Assembly: GCA_025363275.1 (NCBI GenBank)
Contig: JANYEE010000178.1
Span: 1 to 37,270 of the forward strand
Direction of reading: 5' to 3'
From: Burkholderiales bacterium
Lineage (GTDB): Bacteria > Pseudomonadota > Gammaproteobacteria > Burkholderiales > Burkholderiaceae_C
Length of the DNA: 37,270 nucleotides
Below, in pieces: positions 1-7,734 of this stretch. The notes below the pieces were generated by a model that was not told the DNA's origin, did no database searches, and was given only the letters and a program-made list of their open reading frames with translations. Position numbers and translations under genes: made by a program. Within the stretch, counting starts at the first letter, position 1, and each line of letters opens with the position of its first letter.

Positions 1-1080
1 GGCCACTACCGGCTGCAGCCCCGTGCACTGCGCAAAGAGATCGGCAAAGCAGGCAGCAAGGGGGTTACGGGCGCCTACGACGAAGCCCTGGTACTGCGCG
101 CCGCCTACCGCCCGCCGTATGACGTGGCAGCCATGCTGCGGTTTTTTGCCACCCGCCAGATAGAAGGCGTGGAGCACGTCGACCTGGGGCAGCAAACCCT
201 GACGCGCACGCTGGCCATCACACCCACAGGTTCGAGCAAGCCTTTGCACGGTTGGGTGCAAGCGCAATTCGTGCCCGACCGTTGCAGCGTCACCCTGCGC
301 ATCAGCGCCAGCCTGGGCCCTGCCTTGCCCACCGTGCTGGCCCGCCTGCGCGCCTGGCTGGATCTGGATGCCGACCCGCAAGCCATCAACGCCCTGCTGA
401 TCGCCGACTTCCCCGGCACGGAAGGCCTGCGCGTGCCCGGCACGTTGGATGGTTTTGAGCTGGCGGTGCGCGCCGTGCTGGGCCAGCAAATTACCGTGGC
501 GGCGGCCCGCACACTGGGCACCCGCTTGGTAGAGCGCTACGGCGAACCGCTGACAACACCCCGAGAAGCGTGGGTGGCGAAGCGTTCTGCGCAGGTCAAG
601 GAGGAGCGCCCAAAGGGCGCGGGGCCAACAGTTGTAGGGGAGCAGAGCGCTTCGCCACCCACGCTTCTTGCGAGCACCAACCGCCTGTTCCCCAGCCCCG
701 AAGCGCTCGCAGCCGCAGACCCCGACGTCCTAGGCCAACTAGGCATCGTCAAACAACGCCAAAAAGCCATCCAAGCCCTCGCACAGGCCGTAGTGCAAGG
801 CCAGCTCCAGCTGCACCCCGGCGCCGATGTACCCGCCACCCTGGCTGCGCTGCAAGCCCTGCCGGGCATTGGCCCCTGGACGGCGCAGTACATTGCTCTG
901 CGCGCCCTACGCTGGCCCGATGCCTTTCCGGCGGGCGACGTGGCCCTGCACAAAGCCCTGGGCGTGCAAGACCAAACCAACCCAGCCCAGGTGGCCGAGT
1001 TGGCATCGCAGCGCTGGCGACCCTGGCGCAGCTATGCGGTGCTGCGCGCCTGGTCGCGACTCAACCCCACCAACACCTAA
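1..1080 (+). CDS. alkA: Ada/AlkA-type DNA-3-methyladenine glycosylase, 5'-partial, with in-frame repeat insert
   Basis: Removes alkylated purines from DNA at the start of base-excision repair. The frame is open from base 1, so the true start lies outside the window. The first residues (GHYRLQPRALRK) resemble the end of the AraC-type helix-turn-helix seen in Ada-AlkA fusions, followed by the AlkA N-terminal motif AYRPPYD. The helix-hairpin-helix LPGIGPWTAQYIALR is followed by the expected catalytic Asp in PAGDVAL (codon at 937). Between VERYGEPLTTP and RLFPSPEAL the protein carries about 35 extra residues rich in Lys, Glu, Gly and Pro. Bases 564-668 that encode them are a copy of the Family 1 palindromic repeat, so this loop looks like a transposed or acquired insert that kept the frame. 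The gene is followed by ogt on the same strand, which makes an alkylation-repair pair. Function is confident; activity despite the insert is inferred only from the intact frame and catalytic region. Confidence 0.88.
   Translation, partial: GHYRLQPRALRKEIGKAGSKGVTGAYDEALVLRAAYRPPYDVAAMLRFFATRQIEGVEHVDLGQQTLTRTLAITPTGSSKPLHGWVQAQFVPDRCSVTLRISASLGPALPTVLARLRAWLDLDADPQAINALLIADFPGTEGLRVPGTLDGFELAVRAVLGQQITVAAARTLGTRLVERYGEPLTTPREAWVAKRSAQVKEERPKGAGPTVVGEQSASPPTLLASTNRLFPSPEALAAADPDVLGQLGIVKQRQKAIQALAQAVVQGQLQLHPGADVPATLAALQALPGIGPWTAQYIALRALRWPDAFPAGDVALHKALGVQDQTNPAQVAELASQRWRPWRSYAVLRAWSRLNPTNT
564..668 (+). repeat. Family 1 structured repeat, copy 1 (inside the alkA coding sequence)
   Basis: Outer stem 564-590 pairs with 642-668 over 27 positions with no mismatch except one G.U wobble (585 with 647). 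Inner hairpin 606-620 is GCGCCC-AAA-GGGCGC. Between the stems lies the conserved left strand GCGCAGGTCAAGGAGGA. The right strand is longer than in other copies and less conserved (GGGGCCAAC, then GTAGGGGAGCAG). The 105-bp length is 35 codons and no stop is introduced. The bases just after it (GCGAGCACCAA, 670-680) match the tail following copy 2b. Confidence 0.9.
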
Positions 1081-1133
1081 AAGCGCCTCAAAGCGCCTCC
1101 GCCAAGCCATTTTTCATGTTTTTTAAGCCAAAT

Positions 1134-1188
1134 CGGGCTGAGGCCCAGGTATTCATTGCCTGAGTAGCTCTCAATTTAATAGCAAACC
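1134..1188 (+). repeat. Family 2 repeat, copy a
   Basis: Located between alkA and ogt. It contains GGCTGAGGCCCAGGTA (1136-1151), identical to 16632-16647, then a TTGCCTGAGTAGCT segment and the tail TTTAATAGCAAA that matches the other copies. The rest of the 125-bp alkA-ogt gap shows a short tandem of GCGCCTC units (1083-1099) and no clear promoter. Confidence 0.75.
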
Positions 1189-1205
1189 GCAGAAGGACTC
1201 TGACC

Positions 1206-1751
1206 ATGAACTTCCCACCCAACACCGTCCGCACCACCACGCCCAGCCCGCTGGGCACCCTGACCCTGGCCGCCAGCCCGCGCGGTTTGGTGGGCGTGTG
1301 GTTTGGCGACCAGGCACATTTACCCGCGCTGGCGCCCTGGCCCGTGCAAGCCGACCACCCCGTGCTGCTGCAAGCCGCCCGCGAGCTGGACGACTATTTC
1401 ACAGGCAAGGGCTTTCGATTCAGCATCCCGCTGGATATGGCCTACGGCACGGCGTTTCAGCAGCAGGTGTGGACGTGCCTGCGCGAGATACCCACCGGCG
1501 GCACTACCACCTACGGAGCCATCAGCCAGCGCCTGGGCAACCCCAAGGCCGTGCGCGCGGTGGGCGGCGCCGTGGGGCGCAACCCCATCGGTATCATCGT
1601 GCCCTGCCACCGCGTGATCGGCGCCAATGGTGCACTTACCGGCTACGCGGGCGGCCTGGACCGTAAGGTCGCCTTGCTGAGCCTAGAGCGTGTCGATGTG
1701 CGCGCTGGGCTGCAGGCTGATCAGCGCCCCACCACAGGAAACTTGTTTTGA
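1206..1751 (+). CDS. ogt: Methylated-DNA--protein-cysteine S-methyltransferase
   Basis: Suicide repair protein that transfers the alkyl group from O6-alkylguanine or O4-alkylthymine in DNA to its own cysteine. The active-site motif VPCHRVIG is present with the nucleophile at Cys134. It is followed by the usual GALTGYAGGLDRK segment that binds DNA, and YGTAFQQQVW with the winged helix lies upstream. At 181 residues it has the usual length of a stand-alone Ogt. The ATG at 1206 has GAAGGA just upstream. It follows alkA on the same strand and its stop overlaps the TTG start of the next gene, so all three may be co-transcribed. Because the neighbour looks like an Ada-type fusion, this gene may be the methyltransferase half of an Ada-like response. 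That link is inference. Confidence 0.93.
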   Translation: MNFPPNTVRTTTPSPLGTLTLAASPRGLVGVWFGDQAHLPALAPWPVQADHPVLLQAARELDDYFTGKGFRFSIPLDMAYGTAFQQQVWTCLREIPTGGTTTYGAISQRLGNPKAVRAVGGAVGRNPIGIIVPCHRVIGANGALTGYAGGLDRKVALLSLERVDVRAGLQADQRPTTGNLF

Positions 1752-2647
1752 AATCCCCCGTTCCCGCCAAAGCCTGGCTGCCTGAATTCATCCTGCTCGC
1801 CGCTATCTGGGGTGCGTCTTTTTTGTTCATGCACATTGGCGTGGCTGAACTGGGCGCGTTTGCTACGGCGGGCCTGCGGGTCAGCATCGCTGCGCTGTTC
1901 TTGCTGCCCGTAGCGCTGGCGCGCGGACATGGTGCAGCGCTCAGACAAAACTTGGGGCGCACTGCCGCTGTGGGTATTTTGAACTCAGCCATCCCCTTCG
2001 TGTGCTTCTCGTACGCCCTGCTGTCTATCTCCACGGGCCTAACATCGATTTTGAACGCCACAGCACCGCTATTTGGCGCGGTAGTGGCCTGGGTCTGGCT
2101 CAAAGACCGGCCCACTGGCTCGCGCACTGTGGGTTTGGTCGTGGGTTTCATCGGTGTAGCCCTGTTGGCCTGGAATAAGTCCAACTTCACGGTAAATGCC
2201 AGTGGTGTGACAACGGGCTGGGCTGTGCTGGCTGTGCTGCTGGCCTGTCTGTGCTACGGGCTGGCCGCCAGCTTTACCAAACGCTACATGACGGGCTTGC
2301 CATCACTCGTCTCCGCTACGGGCAGCCAGCTCGGGGCTACGGTGTTTTTATTGCCATTGGGTTTGTTGTATTGGCCGGACCACGCGGTGAGCTGGAAGGC
2401 CTGTGGCGCGGTGCTGGCGCTGGGTGTGGTGTGCACCAGCCTGGCCTACATTCTTTACTTCCGCATCATTGAGCGTGCGGGCCCCGCCAAGGCTTTGACG
2501 GTCACCTTTGCAATCCCGGTGTTTGCGGTGCTGTACGGCGTAGTGCTGCTGGGTGAGGTGGTGACGCCGTGGATGGTGGGGTGCGGCTTGGTCATCATTG
2601 CGGGCACTACGCTGTCTACCGGATTGATTGTTTTTCGGCGGTTTTGA
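1748..2647 (+). CDS. EamA/DMT-superfamily inner-membrane transporter
   Basis: A 299-residue protein with about ten hydrophobic segments and the internal duplication of two EamA domains (roughly residues 10-140 and 155-295), as in drug/metabolite exporters of the RhaT/YdcZ type. The opening IWGASFLFMHIGV and the central LNATAPLFGAVVAWVWL are typical of EamA. The start is a TTG at 1748-1750 whose last bases overlap the ogt stop TGA at 1749-1751. AGGAAA at 1736 is correctly placed as its ribosome-binding site, and no other early start exists, so translation is probably coupled to ogt. Substrate cannot be told from sequence. It ends at the repeat-filled gap 2648-2954. Confidence 0.85.
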   Translation: MKSPVPAKAWLPEFILLAAIWGASFLFMHIGVAELGAFATAGLRVSIAALFLLPVALARGHGAALRQNLGRTAAVGILNSAIPFVCFSYALLSISTGLTSILNATAPLFGAVVAWVWLKDRPTGSRTVGLVVGFIGVALLAWNKSNFTVNASGVTTGWAVLAVLLACLCYGLAASFTKRYMTGLPSLVSATGSQLGATVFLLPLGLLYWPDHAVSWKACGAVLALGVVCTSLAYILYFRIIERAGPAKALTVTFAIPVFAVLYGVVLLGEVVTPWMVGCGLVIIAGTTLSTGLIVFRRF

Positions 2648-2675
2648 CGGGCTTGCTTTTTGGCTTGGTGTTTGT

Positions 2676-2780
2676 GAGCAGGTTAGTGCGGCACTCAGCT
2701 CCGCGGCTGTCCCCCGCAGCGGCCTGGGGCCGCTGGCTCCTCCTTGATGCCGCTGCGCTAAGTGTCACACCAACCTGCTC
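2676..2780 (-). repeat. Family 1 structured repeat, copy 2a
   Basis: Outer arms are 2676-2695 and 2761-2780. Read as minus-strand RNA they give 17 Watson-Crick pairs, 2 G.U wobbles and one A.C mismatch. Inner hairpin 2717-2735 is CAGCGGCC-3 nt-GGCCGCTG, perfect. On the minus strand the left internal strand reads GCATCAAGGAGGAGC and the right strand CGGGGGACAGCCGCGGAGC, matching the family core. Confidence 0.85.
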
Positions 2781-2827
2781 CAGAGGCTAAGTAACGCTCA
2801 AAGCCTGTGCGAGCACACGCACGCTCC

Positions 2828-2928
2828 GAAGAGGCCGGGGTGGGCGTTCTGCGTAGGTCAAGGAAGGAGCCCACGGCCCTAGGCCGTGGCGGAGGGACAC
2901 GGAGCAGAACGCCTACCCCGGTCTCTTC
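2828..2928 (+). repeat. Family 1 structured repeat, copy 2b
   Basis: Outer arms 2828-2852 and 2904-2928 form 25 uninterrupted pairs, two of them G.U (2834 with 2922, 2842 with 2914). Inner hairpin 2871-2889 is CCACGGCC-CTA-GGCCGTGG. The conserved internal strands are GCGTAGGTCAAGGAAGGAGC and GGGACACGGAGCAGAA. The tail GCGAACACCAA follows at 2932. Confidence 0.9.
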
Positions 2929-2954
2929 AGCGCGAACACCAAAAGTACCAAAGC

Positions 2955-3626
2955 CTAAAACTTAATCGCCCCCGACATCACATTAATGCTGAGCGCCAAC
3001 ACCAGCATATTGAACGCAAACGACGTCACGCTATGCAGCAATGTCAAACGCCGCATCTCGCGCGACGTAACCACCACATCTGATACCTGCGACGTCATAC
3101 CCACCACATGGGCGTAGTACAAAAAGTCAAAGTAATCCGGTGGTTGCTTTCCGGGGAATTCCAGGCCTGCGCCAGTGGCGTGTCCGTGGAGCACTTCGCG
3201 GTAATACAAATGGGCATAGCGAAACGCAAAAATAGTTTGCATCAACAACCACGACAAGGCTAAGGCCGACATCGACAAAGCCAGATGAACCAAAAGTGTC
3301 CACGCGCTCAAATTTTGCAACTGCTGCAACATCACCGCAATCGCCCCGGTACTGGCGAATACAGAGGCCAGCACCAGCAAGAACAACAACACACTGGGCT
3401 GGTCCTGCGCCTGCGCATGGGAGCGCGTACGGGCCGCATCAAACCCCACGGCCAGCCACCAGGCTAAAACCAGAAAAGTAGCAGCGCCCGCGCACCAAGC
3501 CAATAGCGCATGTGACGCCCAAGATATTGGCAAAGGCAGCAAGGCCACTACGGCCGCAGCCACTGCGCCGTATACCAGGCGCTGGTGTCCGGTAGTCTCT
3601 GTAAAGTGCTGGATCATGGCTCGCAT
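2955..3626 (-). CDS. DUF1345 family inner-membrane protein
   Basis: A 223-residue membrane protein with about six hydrophobic segments and the C-terminal signature of the DUF1345 family, DYFDFLYYAHVVGMTSQVSD, followed by a SREMRRL stretch and a last transmembrane helix. The molecular function of this family is not established. I chose ATG 3626, which has AAGG about nine bases upstream on the minus strand; ATG 3617 (MIQHFTE) is an alternative. Longer in-frame extensions upstream lack membrane or family features. It is divergent from the binding-protein gene at 3704 with a 77-bp gap and faces the repeat-filled gap at its 3' end. I see no functional link to its neighbours. Confidence 0.82.
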   Translation of the reverse strand: MRAMIQHFTETTGHQRLVYGAVAAAVVALLPLPISWASHALLAWCAGAATFLVLAWWLAVGFDAARTRSHAQAQDQPSVLLFLLVLASVFASTGAIAVMLQQLQNLSAWTLLVHLALSMSALALSWLLMQTIFAFRYAHLYYREVLHGHATGAGLEFPGKQPPDYFDFLYYAHVVGMTSQVSDVVVTSREMRRLTLLHSVTSFAFNMLVLALSINVMSGAIKF

Positions 3627-3703
3627 TGTGGCGCACCTTGGGGGCTGCGCTGGTACCCATTGCAGGCGTATAGTGCAACGCATAGTCGTGGCACCCACAC
3701 CGC

Positions 3704-5461
3704 ATGAAACAGCACACCGTCTGGACTCAAAAAAACCTTGCCTTGCTCGTAGGCCTCTGGCTGGGGCTCGCCCTATTGGCACACCGTGCAGTGGCCCAAC
3801 CCAGCGCAGCCGAGCGCTGGGTGGACAAGGAATTCCAGCCCTCCACCCTGACCCGTGCGCAACAGTTGGCAGAGATGCGCTGGTTTGCCAACGCAGCCGA
3901 GAGGCTGAGGGCCCAGGGGGTAACCAGTGTGCAGGTCGTGTCCGAAAAGATCGATACCCATGATTACGAATCCCAAACTCTGAGCAAAGCCTTTGCCGAA
4001 ATCACTGGCCTGAATGTGCGCCACGACGTGATCGCCGAGGGTGCGCTGGTCGACAAGCTGTATGCCGCCATGAAAAACGGAAAAAGCGAATATGACGGCT
4101 GGATTTCGGACTCGGACCTGATTGGCACGCACTACCGCTACGGTGCCGTGGTGCCTCTCTCCGACTTCATCCAAGGCGTCGGCAAACAGTACACCATTCC
4201 CACGCTGGACCTGGCTGATTTCATTGGCACCCAGTTCACCACGGCACCCGACGGCAAGATGTACCAATTGCCCGACCAGCAGTTTGCGAATCTGTATTGG
4301 TTTCGTGCCGACTGGTTTGAGCGCAAGGATTTGAAGCAACGCTTTCTCGCCAAATATGGCTACGAACTAGGCGTGCCACTGAACTGGTCAGCGTATGAGG
4401 ACATTGCCAACTTCTTCACCAACGATGTCGGCGAGATGGATGGCAAGAAGGTGTATGGCCACATGGACTACGGCAAGCGCGATCCGTCTTTGGGTTGGCG
4501 CTTTACGGACGCCTGGCTGTCGATGGCGGGCGCAGCTGACAAAGGCATACCCAATGGGCTGCCGGTCGACGAATGGGGCATTCGCGTGGCCAGCGACCAG
4601 TGCACGCCGGTGGGCGCTTCGGTGGCGCGCGGTGGCGCGGTCAACTCACCACCTGCGGTATTTGCACTCACCAAATACGTGGAGTGGATGAAAAAATACG
4701 CACCACCCGAGGCCATGAACATGACCTTCACCGATGCCGGTCCGGTGCCAGCCCAGGGCCAAATTGCGCAACAGGTGTTTTGGTACACCGCCTTTACCGC
4801 GCCCCTGACTCGGCCCGGCATCGCAGCGGTCAACAAAGACGGTAGCCCCAAATGGCGCATGGCACCCTCACCCCACGGTCCGTACTGGAAAACCGGCATG
4901 CAAAACGGCTACCAGGATGTAGGCTCGTGGACATTTCTCAAATCTACGCCCGCCGCCAACATGGCTGCGGCCTGGCTGTATGCGCAGTTCGTCACATCTA
5001 AAACCGTGTCCCTGCGCAAATCGATTGTCGGCCTAACCTTTATCCGCCAATCTGACATCAAGCACGACTACTTCACCAAGAACGCCAGCCGCTACGGCGG
5101 ATTGGTTGAGTTTTACCGCAGCCCGGCGCGCGTGGCCTGGACACCCACGGGAACCAATGTGCCCGACTACCCGCGTATGGCGCGCCTGTGGTGGACGCAT
5201 GTGGCCCCGGCCATCAGCGGCGACAAAACGCCTCAAGCAGCCATGGATGCACTTGCCCAGGATATGGATGATGTGCTAGCTGATTTGCAAACCACCGGCA
5301 TGCAGCATTGCACGCCCCGGCTCAACCCCAAGCTGGAGTCGGCGCGGCGCCTGAGTAGCAAAGGCGCGCCCTGGCAAAAGTTGGACCAGGAAAAGCCCCC
5401 GGGCGAAACCATCGCCTACGAACGCCTGTTGCAAGCCTGGAAGGAGGGCCGCGTGCAATGA
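3704..5461 (+). CDS. GlpV-like periplasmic solute-binding protein (glycerol-type ABC family), coupled to a histidine kinase
   Basis: A 585-residue extracellular solute-binding protein. The Sec signal peptide (basic start, hydrophobic stretch LALLVGLWLGLALLA) ends near AVA-QP at about residue 32. Long stretches agree with what I recall of the rhizobial glycerol-binding protein GlpV: EFQPSTL after the signal, YDGWISDSDLIGTH, LPDQQFANLYWFRADWF, NWSAYEDIANFFTND, YGHMDYGKRDPSLGWRFTDA and the late WTPTGTNVPDYP. The unusual length also fits GlpV rather than ordinary sugar-binding proteins. Glycerol or a similar polyol is therefore the likely ligand, by family inference. No ABC permease or ATPase gene lies nearby; instead its stop overlaps the start of a sensor kinase (ATGA at 5458-5461). 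It may work as the kinase's periplasmic ligand receptor or serve a transporter encoded elsewhere. Confidence 0.82.
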   Translation: MKQHTVWTQKNLALLVGLWLGLALLAHRAVAQPSAAERWVDKEFQPSTLTRAQQLAEMRWFANAAERLRAQGVTSVQVVSEKIDTHDYESQTLSKAFAEITGLNVRHDVIAEGALVDKLYAAMKNGKSEYDGWISDSDLIGTHYRYGAVVPLSDFIQGVGKQYTIPTLDLADFIGTQFTTAPDGKMYQLPDQQFANLYWFRADWFERKDLKQRFLAKYGYELGVPLNWSAYEDIANFFTNDVGEMDGKKVYGHMDYGKRDPSLGWRFTDAWLSMAGAADKGIPNGLPVDEWGIRVASDQCTPVGASVARGGAVNSPPAVFALTKYVEWMKKYAPPEAMNMTFTDAGPVPAQGQIAQQVFWYTAFTAPLTRPGIAAVNKDGSPKWRMAPSPHGPYWKTGMQNGYQDVGSWTFLKSTPAANMAAAWLYAQFVTSKTVSLRKSIVGLTFIRQSDIKHDYFTKNASRYGGLVEFYRSPARVAWTPTGTNVPDYPRMARLWWTHVAPAISGDKTPQAAMDALAQDMDDVLADLQTTGMQHCTPRLNPKLESARRLSSKGAPWQKLDQEKPPGETIAYERLLQAWKEGRVQ

Positions 5462-7734
5462 TGCTGGCCGACATCCGCCAGCGCTCGCTATCCCGCACGC
5501 GCATGGCGCTGCTGCTGGTAGCGGTGCTGACCACGGTCACGATTGCCGGTCAGACCTGGTGGGCCGTAGACCAGGACCGCCAGCAAACCCTGGCCTCGGA
5601 GACCACCAACAGCCTGATCGCAGTGCGCCTGCTGGAAGAGCACGCCAGCCAGACGCTGCGCGACGCGGCCCACATGCTGGACCGGGTAGCCGGTGCCGTG
5701 CAAAGTAGCCCCAAGTCCAACGACTCCGATTTCATCCGTAGCACGGTAGCCCAATACGACATCGGCTACAGCCGCCACATGAAGGCACTGCAGTACGTGA
5801 GCCCCGAGGGCTTGAGCTGGATTAGCTCGCCCGATTACCCCGCCCACGCCGCGAAGGCCTCAGAGCGCGACCACATTCAGTTTCTGCTGCGCCATCCCGG
5901 TCACCTGGGCGCCGTGGTGGGCCGCCCCTATGCCAGCGCCTACGACAGCCAGTGGGTGATTCCGGTGGCCCGTGCCCTGTTCAACCAGACCGGGCAGCCG
6001 GTAGGCGTGGCCAGTGTGGATATTCGCCTGGCCTACTTTGGTGCCTTGTATTCACGGGTGGCCAAGGAAAACAATGCCAGCGTTACTTTGGTCTCGGATG
6101 AGGGTTTTATCCTCGCGCGCTCACCGTTTGAGGCGCGCTTTGTGGACCGCAATGTCTCCGATTCGCCCCAGCTGACCCAGATGCGCCATGCCGCCGCAGA
6201 GGGGTCGTTCAGTGATGACAGCTTTGTCGACGATGACGACGGCAACAAGCTCTACACCTACCGCAAGCTGGCAGAGTTCCCCATCACGGTGGTTTACACG
6301 CGTGAATTTGCCAGCGTGCTGGCGCCCTGGGAGCAGCGCACTTTTGAGCGCATTTTGCTGGCAGGCCTGACCATTGCACTCATCGCCGCCCTGATCTATT
6401 TTTTACGCGCCAACATCCGCCGTTTGCACGGTACGCAGACATCGCTGCGTGAGAGCGAAGCCAAATTCATGGGACTGTTCCAGCAGTCCCCCACGCCATC
6501 CGTCCTGGCGCGCCATACCGATGGCGTGTTTGTCGAAGTCAACGATGCCTGGCTCCAGCAATTTGGCCACCAACGCGCCGACGTCATCGGGCGCACCGGC
6601 CCGGAGCTCGATATCTGGATCGATCCGCAGGAGCGCACTGAAATCATGAACGAGTTGGCCGTGCAAGGCGCGGCAGATCGCCGCGAAGTGCACCACCGCC
6701 ACCGCGATGGCCACGCCATCACCTGCCTGATGTCAGCACGCACTTTCCAATCGGGGCCTGACAAGCTGTTGATCTTTACGTTGATTGACATTACCCACCA
6801 GCGTGAAATCGAACAAGAGGTCCGCGACATCAACCAACAACTGGAACGTCGTGTACAAGCCCGCACTGAAAAACTCGAAGTGGCCAACAACGAGCTCAAC
6901 ACGGCACTGGCGTCGCTTCAAGCCATGCAGTCCGAGCTGGTGCGCAGCGAGAAGATGGCCGCACTGGGCTCACTGGTGGCAGGCATTGCCCATGAGCTCA
7001 ACACACCCATCGGCAACTGCGTAACGGTGGGCAGCACCTTGCAAGAACAAGCGCAGGACCTAACCGCACATTTTCAACGCGGGGATATGCGTCGCTCCAT
7101 GATGCAAACCTTCATCGAGAACTTTCTCTGGGGTACCGATATCCTGATGAGCTCTCTCACCCGCGCCAGCGAGCTGATCGGCAGCTTCAAGCGGGTAGCG
7201 GTAGACCAGTCCAGCGACCAGCGACGCGAGTTTGATTTACAAAAAACCCTGCAAGAGGTTTGCCTGACGCTGGAGCCTATGTTCAAGAGCACCCCCTTCG
7301 GGCTCACCACTGAAGTGGACGCCGACGTGACCATGGACAGCTACCCGGGCGCCCTGGGTCAATTGGTCACCAACTTCATCAGCAATGCCCTGCAACACGG
7401 GTTTGAGGGCCGCAGGGGCGGCCACATGCACCTGAAGGCAGCTGTGTCGAGCCCCGGCCAGGTCACCCTGCACTTCACCGACGACGGGCTGGGCATGACG
7501 GAGGACACACGCAACCGGGTGTTCGATCCGTTCTTCACCACCAAGCTGGGCCAGGGTGGCTCCGGTTTAGGCATGAACATCGTCTACAACATCGTGCACG
7601 ATGTGTTGGGTGGCAGTATCAATGTCCAGTCGGTACCCCAGCAGGGCACCCACATCACGGTTGTACTGCCCTGCGCAGCACCCCAATCGGTAGCCGCTAC
7701 TGGCGAATCAAGTCTGCACCCCCAGGGGGTTTAA
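5458..7734 (+). CDS. Membrane sensor histidine kinase (periplasmic Cache-like, PAS, HisKA, HATPase)
   Basis: A 758-residue hybrid-free sensor kinase. Transmembrane helix 1 is at about residues 16-35. A periplasmic Cache-like domain spans about 40-290 (PVGVASVDIRLAYFG, then ASVTLVSDEGFILARS). Transmembrane helix 2 is at about 298-316. A PAS domain is at about 325-445, then a coiled coil (QQLERRVQARTEKLEVAN). The H-box GIAHELNTPIGN has the phospho-acceptor His512, the N-box has Asn643 (ISNALQHGFEG), and the G boxes are DDGLGM (Asp675/676) and GGSGLGMNIVYNIV. All catalytic motifs are intact. AAGGAGGG at 5441-5448 precedes the ATG, which overlaps the stop of the binding-protein gene, so the two are translated together. 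No response regulator is adjacent. Its 3' end overlaps convergent lolA by 38 bp. The signal is probably delivered by the upstream binding protein; that is inference. Confidence 0.88.
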   Translation: MMLADIRQRSLSRTRMALLLVAVLTTVTIAGQTWWAVDQDRQQTLASETTNSLIAVRLLEEHASQTLRDAAHMLDRVAGAVQSSPKSNDSDFIRSTVAQYDIGYSRHMKALQYVSPEGLSWISSPDYPAHAAKASERDHIQFLLRHPGHLGAVVGRPYASAYDSQWVIPVARALFNQTGQPVGVASVDIRLAYFGALYSRVAKENNASVTLVSDEGFILARSPFEARFVDRNVSDSPQLTQMRHAAAEGSFSDDSFVDDDDGNKLYTYRKLAEFPITVVYTREFASVLAPWEQRTFERILLAGLTIALIAALIYFLRANIRRLHGTQTSLRESEAKFMGLFQQSPTPSVLARHTDGVFVEVNDAWLQQFGHQRADVIGRTGPELDIWIDPQERTEIMNELAVQGAADRREVHHRHRDGHAITCLMSARTFQSGPDKLLIFTLIDITHQREIEQEVRDINQQLERRVQARTEKLEVANNELNTALASLQAMQSELVRSEKMAALGSLVAGIAHELNTPIGNCVTVGSTLQEQAQDLTAHFQRGDMRRSMMQTFIENFLWGTDILMSSLTRASELIGSFKRVAVDQSSDQRREFDLQKTLQEVCLTLEPMFKSTPFGLTTEVDADVTMDSYPGALGQLVTNFISNALQHGFEGRRGGHMHLKAAVSSPGQVTLHFTDDGLGMTEDTRNRVFDPFFTTKLGQGGSGLGMNIVYNIVHDVLGGSINVQSVPQQGTHITVVLPCAAPQSVAATGESSLHPQGV

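Larger units (their letters stand above)
2648..2954. other. Intergenic gap filled by a divergent pair of Family 1 repeats
   Basis: No gene is supported in this 307-bp gap between the convergent DMT transporter and DUF1345 genes. It holds two Family 1 repeats back to back (2676-2780 minus, 2828-2928 plus) with a 47-bp spacer. The outer edges carry an inverted short sequence: TTGGTGTTTGTG at 2664-2675 and CGCGAACACCAA at 2931-2942. The stem-loops may also serve as a transcription barrier for both flanking genes. Confidence 0.8.
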
